Origin: Acidobacteriota bacterium
Lineage (GTDB): Bacteria > Acidobacteriota > JAAYUB01 > JAMOQF01
Assembly: GCA_027040585.1 (NCBI GenBank)
Contig: JALULU010000240.1
Coordinates: forward strand, 4,152 to 28,221
Reading direction: 5' to 3'
DNA: 24,070 nt
Shown here: positions 15,798-23,334 of the stretch, in pieces
Layout: each line of letters starts with the position of its first letter
Numbering within the stretch: position 1 is the stretch's first letter
The notes under the pieces: model-generated
Seen by the model: only the letters and a program-made list of their open reading frames with translations
Told to the model about the DNA's origin: nothing
The model's database searches: none
Translations under genes and position numbers: made by a program

Positions 15798-16809
15798 CAT
15801 AAAACCAACTTCAAATTTTAAGTCAAAGCTTCAAAGTGACACTATCTTTGGGATGTTTGCCTGGGGGTATAGATACCTTTATGGTGAGGAAAAACTTGAG
15901 GAAATTTTAAAGGATTTTCTAAAAAACCCTTTTATTGTCTTTAGCGATGGATTTCCTGAAAACACCCTTCCAAGACCAATTTTGATCCCAAGTGAAGACT
16001 TTGACCTTGAGAGGTTGATTGTTGAGATCCTAAATGTGGAAAAATCAAAAGCTTACAAAATTGAAAAGATTCTTAAAAAGGTTGATAGGGTATATCTTAA
16101 AGAGTTAAAAAGGTTTATTGAAAAAAATAAGGTAAGTGAAGAGGATGTTATAAAGACAATTTTAAATAAACCAGAAAATAGCAATCCTGATAAGATTAAA
16201 AATTTAATTAAAAATTTGAAGGGAAGAAAGGGCTATAAAATCCACAAGGTTCTTAAAAATTCAGTAAACAGGATAGAAAATAGGACAACGGGAATGCTCT
16301 ATCTCTCAACTGAGTATGCTTTTTCATGCGATAAGGTTGAAATCTATGCAAAGTACAATGAAGATGTGATTAAAAAAGATGAGATTGAAGAGGTCTTTAA
16401 GTATATTGGGGAAACTGGTTTTGGAGCTGATAAATCAACGGGAAAGGGTAGATTTGAACTTTTGGGCATTGATGAAGAATTTGATATAAAGGATAGACTT
16501 TTACCAGAAAAGAACAGGGACAAAAATGGGTTTGTTTCCCTTTCCTGTGGGCTTCTTTTAGATGGGGATATAAAGCTCCATGCGGGTAAGACCTTTACAA
16601 AGTTTGGAAAGGCAGGCGGAGATTGGGCAATTACTGGAAACCACTTTAAAAATCCGGTTATTCTCTTTGCCCCAGGCTCAACATTTTACATAGAGGAACA
16701 GAGAGAGTACTACGGAAATGGGACAGATAAGGTTTTTAAAGGGAGGTTGGGATACCACAGTGGCTACATGCTGCCCCTTTTTATAAATTTACCCAAGGAG
16801 ATAAATTGA
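15775..16809 (+). CDS. csm4: Csm4, crRNA 5'-handle binding subunit
   Basis: The 344-residue RAMP protein starts with KINIKPTSNFKSKLQSDTIFGMFAWGYRYLYG, as in Csm4, where the SDTIFG sequence is characteristic. The glycine-rich loop FGADKSTGKGRF lies at 216-227. Near the end FGKAGGDWAITGNHFKNPV and the YHSGYMLPLFI strand complete the second RAMP fold. Csm4 caps the complex at the 5' tag of the crRNA and contacts Cas10. A Lys/Glu-rich helical insert spans about residues 75-160. Its start lies inside the end of csm3, and csm5 begins one base after its stop. Confidence 0.9.
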   Translation: MAKTIKINIKPTSNFKSKLQSDTIFGMFAWGYRYLYGEEKLEEILKDFLKNPFIVFSDGFPENTLPRPILIPSEDFDLERLIVEILNVEKSKAYKIEKILKKVDRVYLKELKRFIEKNKVSEEDVIKTILNKPENSNPDKIKNLIKNLKGRKGYKIHKVLKNSVNRIENRTTGMLYLSTEYAFSCDKVEIYAKYNEDVIKKDEIEEVFKYIGETGFGADKSTGKGRFELLGIDEEFDIKDRLLPEKNRDKNGFVSLSCGLLLDGDIKLHAGKTFTKFGKAGGDWAITGNHFKNPVILFAPGSTFYIEEQREYYGNGTDKVFKGRLGYHSGYMLPLFINLPKEIN

Positions 16810-16810
16810 A

Positions 16811-17881
16811 ATGGGAGGAAATTTTGATTTTAAAAATTACAGACTAAAACTTGAGGTAATTTCCCCAATACACATTGGAACTGGAGAAGACTATGAGCCG
16901 GTGGATTACATAATAAAAGATGGAAGACTTCACTTTTTAAAGAGATCTAAGGTTGCTGATGAAATTTATGAAAGGGGAAAGTTAGAGGAATTTTTGGATG
17001 TTACCAATAGGGGAAATTTACTTGAGATTAGAAAGTTTTTATACAAATTTATAAGTGAAAATTTTAGCCATGATTTACATGATTTAGTTGAGTTTAGCGT
17101 TGAGGTATCAAAAATTTTTCAAAGGGACTATGAATATAAACTCAAAAATAAAACCAATGAAAGGGATATCAATTGGCTTGGTGTAAAAAAATTGCTTTAT
17201 ACTAAATACTTTAACATTCCCGTAATTCCTGGAAGTTCAATTAAGGGTGCTTTAAGGACTGTTCTTGATGTTAGGAAGAAAGTAAAATTTAATGATATGA
17301 AGTTTTTAAAAATTTCAGATTTTAGGCTTGTAAAGGGAAATTCGAAAATAGACCTTGTATTAAATCGTAAAAGAGACAACAGAAAGGGAAGGGGCATCCC
17401 TGAATATCTTGAGTTTTTTAAACTAGGAACAATTTTGATTGGGGAATTTTCAGTTGGAGAAGGTTTTCCAGTTAAATTTAGAAAGATTGTAAGCTACATA
17501 AATGAATATTTTAAGGATGTTTATACCACTGAAATTTCTGAATTTGACTATAAACTTGATGGTATTGATTTTAATGGTGGTTCAAACTCATTTTACATGA
17601 AACTTGGAAAACATACAGGAGCCTATTCAAAATACTTTATGAAAAAGGGGAAAAGGATGCTTCAAAAAAGCTTCTGGAAAACAGCAGAGGATGACCTTCC
17701 CCTTGGCTGGGCAAAGTTTACACTTATTGATGGGGACAGTCCTGAAAATGTTGGATCTGAAATCGAGGAAAGAAAATCCATTGGGGAAAAAACGAAAAAC
17801 GTAATCGATAAAAAGAAAAGTGAAAAGGCAGATCCTGAGGATATAAAAAAATTGTTGGAGAAATATAGCAAAAATAAATGA
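16811..17881 (+). CDS. csm5: Csm5, crRNA 3'-end subunit
   Basis: The 356-residue RAMP protein has the typical Csm5 opening RLKLEVISPIHIGTGEDYEP (11-30), which resembles the start of Csm3, and PVIPGSSIKGALRT (137-150). Csm5 sits at the head of the filament at the 3' end of the crRNA and takes part in its maturation. The C-terminal 40 residues are charged and probably disordered. The TGA overlaps the csx20 start by 4 bp. Confidence 0.9.
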   Translation: MGGNFDFKNYRLKLEVISPIHIGTGEDYEPVDYIIKDGRLHFLKRSKVADEIYERGKLEEFLDVTNRGNLLEIRKFLYKFISENFSHDLHDLVEFSVEVSKIFQRDYEYKLKNKTNERDINWLGVKKLLYTKYFNIPVIPGSSIKGALRTVLDVRKKVKFNDMKFLKISDFRLVKGNSKIDLVLNRKRDNRKGRGIPEYLEFFKLGTILIGEFSVGEGFPVKFRKIVSYINEYFKDVYTTEISEFDYKLDGIDFNGGSNSFYMKLGKHTGAYSKYFMKKGKRMLQKSFWKTAEDDLPLGWAKFTLIDGDSPENVGSEIEERKSIGEKTKNVIDKKKSEKADPEDIKKLLEKYSKNK

Positions 17882-18273
17882 AAAAGATATTGCTTTTTTT
17901 AAACCACGAAATGACAGATTCACAGAGAAGTGAACTTGAGAAAAGATTTAAGGTAAAGGAAATTATAAATCTTCCAGAAAATTTAAGGGAGATTTTAAGG
18001 GATGTGCCAGGGGATCTATTTAGTTCAGATAAGATAGTGGAAATTGAAAGATTTATAACCTCAAATTTGAGTAAGGGTGATTACATATGGGTTCAAACTG
18101 AGTACGGCCTTACATGTTATCTTGTCTCCCTTTCCTTTAAGATGGGTTACATTCCAATTTACTCCTTTACAAAAAGGGTTTATAATGAAAAAAAATTGGA
18201 GGGTGAAAAGATTAAAAGGGAACACATTTTTAAACACATTGAATTTAAAATTTATAGGAGATGTGAAAAATGA
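17878..18273 (+). CDS. csx20: Csx20, predicted cyclic-oligoadenylate ring nuclease
   Basis: The 131-residue protein matches the Csx20 pattern: an N-terminal strand ending LFLNHEMTDSQ (6-16), LPENLREIL (32-40), then DYIWVQTEYGLTCYLV (68-83), IPIYSFTKR (92-100) and FKHIEFKIYRR (118-128). Csx20 is a small Rossmann-like protein found only beside type III systems and has been predicted to degrade cyclic oligoadenylates, turning off signalling. It is encoded between the last Csm subunit and the csx1 effector with 4-bp overlaps on both sides, so its level is probably tied to that of its opponent. Activity and ligand are inferred from the family. Confidence 0.8.
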   Translation: MKKILLFLNHEMTDSQRSELEKRFKVKEIINLPENLREILRDVPGDLFSSDKIVEIERFITSNLSKGDYIWVQTEYGLTCYLVSLSFKMGYIPIYSFTKRVYNEKKLEGEKIKREHIFKHIEFKIYRRCEK

Positions 18274-19538
18274 AACAGTTTTTATCCTTTTTGGGAAAGA
18301 GTGATTATGTTTTTTGTACCTATTTTTTAAGGGATCCTGAGAAAAAGGTTGAAAATGTTAAATATGTTCAGACTGCAACTTTAGAACTAATTCAAAATGA
18401 GGGTGTAAAATTTGACAGATTTACTTTTTTTCTGACAGATGAGGCAAAAAGTAAAAATTGGGAAGGTTTAAAAAATGAGTTTAAAAAACATATGATTGAT
18501 TTAAATTTACTTGAGGAGGTCTCAATTCCTTCTGGAAAGGAGGAGAAAGAAGTATGGGAACTGTTTGACATAATCTACAAAAATATTAGAGAAAATGGAG
18601 AAATCTACGTTGATATTACCCACTCCTTCAGACACCTTCCAATGTTTTTAACTGTGGTATTAAATTACGCAAAATTTTTAAAAAACATTGAGGTTAAATT
18701 TATAGGTTATGGCGCCCTTGAGGCAAAAAATGAGAAGGGGCTTGTCCCAATTTTTGATCTGACACCAATAAATGAGATCCAGGAGTGGACAATTGCAACT
18801 GAGAGGTTTGTAAAATCTGGTGATGCAGAAGAAATCTATAGTAAAGCGGAAAAGATAAGAACAAATTTTTTCAAAAAAGGAAAATTAGATTTAGAATACT
18901 CAAATGCCATAAGACATTTTTCAACCTATTTAAAGGGACTAACAGAGGACATTCTCACCAATAGAGGACTGACAATAATTTCAGGAACAAAGAAAAAGAA
19001 AATCTCAGAAAATATTGAAAAATTTAAAAATAATGACACTAATTTAGTATACAAGTTAAAGCCACTAAAAAATTTAATAAACAAAGTAGATGAAAAAATT
19101 TCACATTTTGAAGATGAAGAGTCTTTAAAAAATATATTCGGTTCGGTTAAGTGGTGTATCGACCACAACTTGATCCAGCAGGGAATAACACAGCTTCAAG
19201 AGGGCATAATAACAGCACTCTGTAAAAAATTTGGCTATGATTTTAAAAAATCAAAGGATAGAGAATTTTTTTCTGGTATTTTTAACGTGATTGATAAACC
19301 GGAAGATAAATGGAAAAACGAAGTAGGTAAAAGAAGGGATGAGGCAAGGAAAATCTTAAATAAAAATATAATAAAGAAACTAAGTAAGCCATATGACAGA
19401 CTATCAAAATCAAGAAACGATATAAATCACAGTGGTTTTAGAGACAACTCAATCAAGGATGGTAGTAAATTTAAAGATAAACTGGAAAAAGATTACAAGG
19501 AGATAACAAATATCCTCAAAGAGGAAGGAATAATATGA
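18270..19538 (+). CDS. csx1: Csx1 (TM1812 family) CARF-HEPN ancillary RNase
   Basis: The 422-residue protein has an N-terminal CARF domain and a C-terminal HEPN domain. The signature DITHSFRHLP (from D115) is that of the TM1812/TIGR02221 group. The HEPN catalytic motif R-x4-H is SRNDINH with R382 and H387. In this family, cyclic oligoadenylate made by Cas10 binds CARF and switches on HEPN RNase activity against bulk RNA. Between the domains is a helical linker (about 160-300). It takes the place of csm6, which is absent. It overlaps csx20 and cas1 by 4 bp each. The likely ligand is cA4, by analogy; this cannot be read from the sequence. Confidence 0.88.
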   Translation: MKQFLSFLGKSDYVFCTYFLRDPEKKVENVKYVQTATLELIQNEGVKFDRFTFFLTDEAKSKNWEGLKNEFKKHMIDLNLLEEVSIPSGKEEKEVWELFDIIYKNIRENGEIYVDITHSFRHLPMFLTVVLNYAKFLKNIEVKFIGYGALEAKNEKGLVPIFDLTPINEIQEWTIATERFVKSGDAEEIYSKAEKIRTNFFKKGKLDLEYSNAIRHFSTYLKGLTEDILTNRGLTIISGTKKKKISENIEKFKNNDTNLVYKLKPLKNLINKVDEKISHFEDEESLKNIFGSVKWCIDHNLIQQGITQLQEGIITALCKKFGYDFKKSKDREFFSGIFNVIDKPEDKWKNEVGKRRDEARKILNKNIIKKLSKPYDRLSKSRNDINHSGFRDNSIKDGSKFKDKLEKDYKEITNILKEEGII

Positions 19539-20614
19539 GCTATTACTACCTGTTAACAGATGGGGCAAAGCTTGTAAAGTCAGGGGAAAAACTTCAACTT
19601 AAAAAGGAGAAAGACATACTTCACACAATTTTCCCCCACAAAACTGACCAGATTGTGATAATTGGAAACATTGACATAACAACACCGGCTTTAAAACTAA
19701 TTATGAAACACCACATAGATACAGTTTTTGTAAGTAAAAATGGGAGATTTAACGGTAAACTTGAATTTCAGAAAAAGAAAAACGTTTTTTTGAGGTTAAA
19801 GCAGTATAAACTCTATGAGGATGAGAAATTTAAGCTGGAGTTTGCAAGGAGTATCGTTATTGGAAAATTAAAAAATCAGCTCACATTTTTACAGAGGCTT
19901 GGGAGGAGAAAATCTCAAAGTGTGGCTGTAAAGCCTTCGGTAGATGGTATAAAAAAGTTGATAGAAAAGGCAGAGAATGCAGATTCAGTTGAATCACTTA
20001 GAGGTTATGAGGGGATGGGAAGTAAATACTATTTCAAAGTTTTTTCAAATGGGATAATCCCAAAGTTTGCCAAATTTAATGGAAGGAGCATGCATCCTCC
20101 AAAGGACAATGTAAATGCGGTTTTAAGTTTTCTCTATACCATTTTGTTTTACAGGGTGGACGGACTCCTTGAGGCTGAGGATCTTGATCCCTATATCGGT
20201 TTTTTCCACACACTTGACTATGGTAAAAGGACATTGGCTTTTGATCTGATGGAGGAGTACAGAACGCCTCTATGTGATATGTTAACTGTAACCCTTTTTA
20301 ATCTTGGAATACTTAAAGAAGAGGATTTTATAGAGGTCATTTTCTCACCTGAAAATATTGACTTTCCTGCGGAAGTTGATGAAGGGGATGAAAAAAATAT
20401 TGACGTTTTCGGTGAAAAGATTGGGGTTTTACTCAGTAGAGATGGTATAAAAAAGGTCATAAAACAATTTGAGAAAAAACTTGAGACGGGATATATCTAT
20501 CAGCCTCTTAATAGGAAATTGAGCTATAAAGAGATTATCCACCAGCAGATTAAACATTTTAAAAGGGTTGTATCAGGTGAAGAACAAAGCTATAAACCAA
20601 TTTTTATAAGGTAG
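19535..20614 (+). CDS. cas1: Cas1 integrase
   Basis: The 359-residue protein is full length for Cas1, the metal-dependent integrase that inserts new spacers at the leader end of the array together with Cas2. Active-site residues are visible: E159 in YEGMGSKYYF, H225 in GFFHTLDYGKR and the acidic cluster around D237-E241 in FDLMEEYR. The N-terminal beta-domain IVIIGNIDITTPALKLIMKH is intact. It overlaps csx1 by 4 bp and is followed after 3 nt by the first cas2. The adaptation genes are in the same operon as the effector genes. Confidence 0.95.
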   Translation: MSYYYLLTDGAKLVKSGEKLQLKKEKDILHTIFPHKTDQIVIIGNIDITTPALKLIMKHHIDTVFVSKNGRFNGKLEFQKKKNVFLRLKQYKLYEDEKFKLEFARSIVIGKLKNQLTFLQRLGRRKSQSVAVKPSVDGIKKLIEKAENADSVESLRGYEGMGSKYYFKVFSNGIIPKFAKFNGRSMHPPKDNVNAVLSFLYTILFYRVDGLLEAEDLDPYIGFFHTLDYGKRTLAFDLMEEYRTPLCDMLTVTLFNLGILKEEDFIEVIFSPENIDFPAEVDEGDEKNIDVFGEKIGVLLSRDGIKKVIKQFEKKLETGYIYQPLNRKLSYKEIIHQQIKHFKRVVSGEEQSYKPIFIR

Positions 20615-20617
20615 AAA

Positions 20618-20893
20618 ATGATTTACATGTTTTGTTATGACATAAGGGATCCAAAGAGGTTGAGAAAAGTTTCAAAGAAACTTGAGAGCTTTGGTATAAG
20701 GGTTCAGTACTCATTTTTTCAGTGTGATATTTCAAAGGAAGCAAAGGAAAAATTAAAGAAGGAACTTCTTGAGGAACTGAATTTGGATGAAGATTCCCTT
20801 TTTATCTATCCCCTTTGTAGGAGTTGCCTGAGAAATGCATTGAATACAGGGAGTAATGAGATAATTGAGATTAAAGATTTTGAAATAATATGA
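20618..20893 (+). CDS. cas2: Cas2, first copy
   Basis: The 91-residue ferredoxin-fold protein bridges Cas1 dimers during spacer integration. The conserved start MIYMFCYDIRD (D8) and RLRKVSKKLESFGIRVQYS are typical. Near the end it has IYPLCRSC with a Cys pair at 67 and 70, a form common in Cas2 of type III loci. It is 3 nt from cas1 and overlaps the second cas2 by 4 bp (ATGA). Residues 7-31 resemble those of the next gene closely, pointing to a duplication. Confidence 0.92.
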   Translation: MIYMFCYDIRDPKRLRKVSKKLESFGIRVQYSFFQCDISKEAKEKLKKELLEELNLDEDSLFIYPLCRSCLRNALNTGSNEIIEIKDFEII

Positions 20894-21171
20894 GTCATTA
20901 TTTGATAATTTACGATATAAGGGATGAGAAAAGGCTCAGAAAGGTTTCAAAGAAGATGGAGCCCTCTGGAATAAGGGTTCAAAAGTCTGTTTTTGAGGCT
21001 GAACTTAACGATAAGGATTTTAAAAGATTACTTTTTAGTATAAGTGGTATAATGAAAGAGGAAGACAGTGTAGTTTATTTTAAAATATGTGAAAAGGATT
21101 GGCAGAAAAGGGAAAAGTATGGTGTAGGAAGATATATTGAACTTGAGGATGAAAACTACTACATTTTGTAG
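20890..21171 (+). CDS. cas2: Cas2, second divergent copy
   Basis: The 93-residue product has the same N-terminal half as its upstream neighbour: YDIRDEKRLRKVSKK and GIRVQKSVFEAEL with D9 in the place of the conserved acidic residue. The C-terminal half differs (YFKICEKDWQKREKYGVGRY) and lacks the Cys pair. It is the last protein gene before the leader. Whether the two Cas2 proteins form hetero- or homodimers is unknown. Confidence 0.9.
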   Translation: MSHYLIIYDIRDEKRLRKVSKKMEPSGIRVQKSVFEAELNDKDFKRLLFSISGIMKEEDSVVYFKICEKDWQKREKYGVGRYIELEDENYYIL

Positions 21172-21429
21172 TTGCTCTTTGACAGCCTTTTTTTTCGCAG
21201 GTCATTTTGAGATATATATTTCAAAGATGTAAAATTTACTGTATTTATTGATTTTAAATGACTTTTGTGATATTTTTTTGAGATTAAGTTTAAGTGGTTG
21301 GCGATTGCCGTAAAATAAGGCTTTTTGGTGATTTTAGGTTAAATGTTCTTTAAAAATTACAAAAAAGTGAACAGATTGGCGAAATGCAATGTTAAAAGGT
21401 TTGAAAAATAAGAGATTAGAGAGGAGGCT
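21172..21429 (+). promoter_or_regulatory. CRISPR leader
   Basis: This 258-bp gene-free AT-rich stretch lies between cas2 and the first repeat. Orientation is set by three facts: the repeat ends in ATTGCGAC (the 5' tag of type III crRNAs), the most degenerate repeat is at the far end, and cas2 is upstream. A T8 tract lies at 21187-21194, and TTGGCGA occurs twice (21298-21304 and 21376-21382), the first inside GGCGATTGCC. No promoter was good enough to call, although array transcription could also come from the cas operon. Confidence 0.65.
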
Positions 21430-22127
21430 GAAAGAAAACCTAAGACCTGCAAAGGGATTGCGACTTTCATTCATATTATCAAAATTAAGAAAAACTGTAT
21501 CATTGAAAGAAAACCTAAGACCTGCAAAGGGATTGCGACTAAAGGTGTATCTTGTGAATAAAGTTTATATGATGTTTGAAAGAAAACCTAAGACCTGCAA
21601 AGGGATTGCGACTTTTTGCTTGTTGTTCTAATTTTGAAAATTCAATAGGACTGAAAGAAAACCTAAGACCTGCAAAGGGATTGCGACAATAAAGATAAAT
21701 CATTTATAAAATCTTCAGTCTTGAAAGAAAACCTAAGACCTGCAAAGGGATTGCGACTTCATACTGCCTCCTATTATTTTATTTTTTTCCTGAAAGAAAA
21801 CTTAAGACCTGCAAAGGGATTGCGACCATGTAAATGTAAGTTGTATTCCCCCATCTGGTGCTCTTCAGAAAGAAAACTTAAGACCTGCAAAGGGATTGCG
21901 ACACTTTTTTATAAAAAGAAATTGAAAAGCAGGAGAACCAAGAAAGAAAACTTAAGACCTGCAAAGGGATTGCGACGTATACTTTTCAAGAAACTCAATA
22001 ACAGTTTTAATATTTTCTTTAGAAAGAAAACTTAAGACCTGCAAAGGGATTGCGACCCCCATCTTACAACTTCCTTTCCTTTTTCTCTTGCTGAAAGAAA
22101 ACTTAAGACCTGTAAAGGGATTGCGAC
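21430..22127 (+). CRISPR. CRISPR array: 10 repeats of 35 bp, 9 spacers of 34-45 bp
   Basis: The repeat begins GAAAGAAAAC and ends GGGATTGCGAC; starts are 21430, 21505, 21578, 21653, 21723, 21792, 21868, 21942, 22022 and 22093. Spacer lengths are 40, 38, 40, 35, 34, 41, 39, 45 and 36. The last 8 bases, ATTGCGAC, fit the 5' tag of type III crRNAs, so the + strand carries the crRNA sense. Repeats 1-5 have CCTAAG after GAAAGAAAA, repeats 6-10 have CTTAAG, and repeat 10 also has CCTGTAAAG in place of CCTGCAAAG. In repeats 7-9 the base before the repeat is A and elsewhere T. It is served by the Cas6, Csm and Cas1/Cas2 genes directly upstream. No spacer matched the rest of the window by eye. Confidence 0.97.
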
Positions 22128-22163
22128 TGCTTAATTAAATTATTTTGGGAGGGTTAATGAACA

Positions 22164-22278
22164 ATGGATAAAAAAATAGATAAAATTGTTGATTTTATAG
22201 CAAATATTACTAGCTGCTATTTATCTGGCATTAATCTACATCTTCCTGAGTGCTATTTTTAAGGCGATTTTTAAATAA
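22164..22278 (+). pseudogene. Small membrane-peptide gene with an apparent frameshift
   Basis: An ATG at 22164, with GGGAGGG ten bases upstream, opens MDKKIDKIVDFIANI and then leaves frame, ending at the TAA at 22260-22262 after 32 codons. From about 22210 a +1 shift gives LLAAIYLALIYIFLSAIFKA, ending at the TAA at 22276-22278, which is a perfect membrane helix with a basic end. The join would give a peptide of about 37 residues: charged amphipathic start, one transmembrane segment. It is either a decayed gene, a sequencing error or a real +1 shift. I do not recognise a family. Confidence 0.4.
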
Positions 22279-22296
22279 AACAGGGTGAGAAAAATT

Positions 22297-22638
22297 TTAA
22301 ACCTTAACAATAACCACTTCTTTATTTAAACTTTTAGCGTATTCAATTGTAAACTTTGTCCCCTTTGATTTTCCATCCCAGAAGGCTATTACCAAATCTG
22401 AATTTTCCACAATTTCCCTATTTCTAACTATACCTGCCCTTTTTCCAAACCTCTTCCAATCGGGTTTAAAAATTTTTATTGGAATATTGTGCTTTTTTGC
22501 ATATCTCTCTGCAAGATTATCTGTCCCCTTTACTCCACCTGATACAATTTCAGTTATTTTGTCTTTATATTTATCAATTTCCTTTTCAAACATAGAAAAA
22601 TCATTGAAATTCCTTGAGCCAACTATTGCCACTCTCAA
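22297..22638 (-). CDS. SLOG-fold protein of the DUF2493 (YspA-like) family
   Basis: The 113-residue protein has a Rossmann-like opening MRVAIVGSRNF, the loop VSGGVKGTDNLAERYA (32-46) and RNREIVENSDLVIAFWDGKSKGTKFTIEYA (from 72), all diagnostic of DUF2493 in the SLOG superfamily (relatives of DprA and LOG). SLOG domains have been proposed to bind or process nucleotides or nucleotide-derived ligands. The TTG at 22638 has AGGAG 7 nt upstream and is a better start than the GTG two codons later. It is transcribed toward the CRISPR array. A link to the type III system is only positional. Confidence 0.8.
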   Translation of the reverse strand: MRVAIVGSRNFNDFSMFEKEIDKYKDKITEIVSGGVKGTDNLAERYAKKHNIPIKIFKPDWKRFGKRAGIVRNREIVENSDLVIAFWDGKSKGTKFTIEYAKSLNKEVVIVKV

Positions 22639-22794
22639 CTGTTGTCTCCTAAAAATACTGTGTTGAATCTTATTTTACCAGACTTAACTTAATTTTTTAA
22701 AGCAATCTTAAATATTACAATTTGCTACTTTTATTTCATTTTTTATATTTCTATGTTAAAATGAATTCTAAATTACCCTTTAAGGACAAAATTT

Positions 22795-23313
22795 ATGGAT
22801 GATATTAGAAAAACATCAGAAAATGGGAGGAATTTCTTTGAAAAAATTCTCTATTCCCTTCCCCTTTTTAAAGGCTATCTTGAAAAGGAAAATAGGAGAG
22901 AAAGTGATAGGATATTAAGGGAGTACATCGTTCAAAACCTTTTCAGTCTAAAGGAGAAACTTATATCCATTTCAAACCCATTTCTCAAAAAATATGGACT
23001 TGAAATTATGAATGATATTAGCAATCTTACAAATGAAATTGAGGCACTTAAAAATAAGATTGAATTTGCACCACACGGATACAGTGGATTTTTTGATACT
23101 GTTAAAATTAACACACCACAACTTGACTATGTATATCAACTTGATAGCGAAATAGTAAACTTAATTAGTGATCTCTTAAAAAAAATTGACCCATTAGATA
23201 GTATGCCAGATAAAGAGAGTACTGAAACACTTCTTAAAAATATTTTGTTAGATGTTAAAAATATAGTGTCAAAATTTGATGAGAGAAACAATTTCCTCAA
23301 GGGAATTAGATAA
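22795..23313 (+). CDS. Helical protein of unknown function, partner of the SPFH gene
   Basis: The 172-residue protein has no signal peptide or membrane segment. It is mostly helical with coiled-coil character (about 40-90 and 115-150), and has a short conserved-looking central loop, FAPHGYSGFFDTVKIN. I do not recognise the family. It starts at an ATG with AAGGA 8 nt upstream, has a weak promoter-like TAAAAT at 22757-22762, and lies 21 nt before an SPFH-domain gene, so the two probably form one transcript. A role as partner or regulator of a membrane-microdomain protein is inference. Confidence 0.7.
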   Translation: MDDIRKTSENGRNFFEKILYSLPLFKGYLEKENRRESDRILREYIVQNLFSLKEKLISISNPFLKKYGLEIMNDISNLTNEIEALKNKIEFAPHGYSGFFDTVKINTPQLDYVYQLDSEIVNLISDLLKKIDPLDSMPDKESTETLLKNILLDVKNIVSKFDERNNFLKGIR

Positions 23314-23334
23314 AAATTTTAAAGAGGTAATATT

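Noticed and set aside
17878..18304. A second overlapping plus-strand frame within csx20 (18077-18304)
   Set aside because: It is a shadow of csx20 in another frame; the csx20 motifs and 4-bp overlaps on both ends decide the real gene.
21389..22035. Open frames running through the CRISPR array
   Set aside because: They are translations of the repeat unit and spacers; the repeated KENLRPAKGLR peptide is the 35-bp repeat read in frame.
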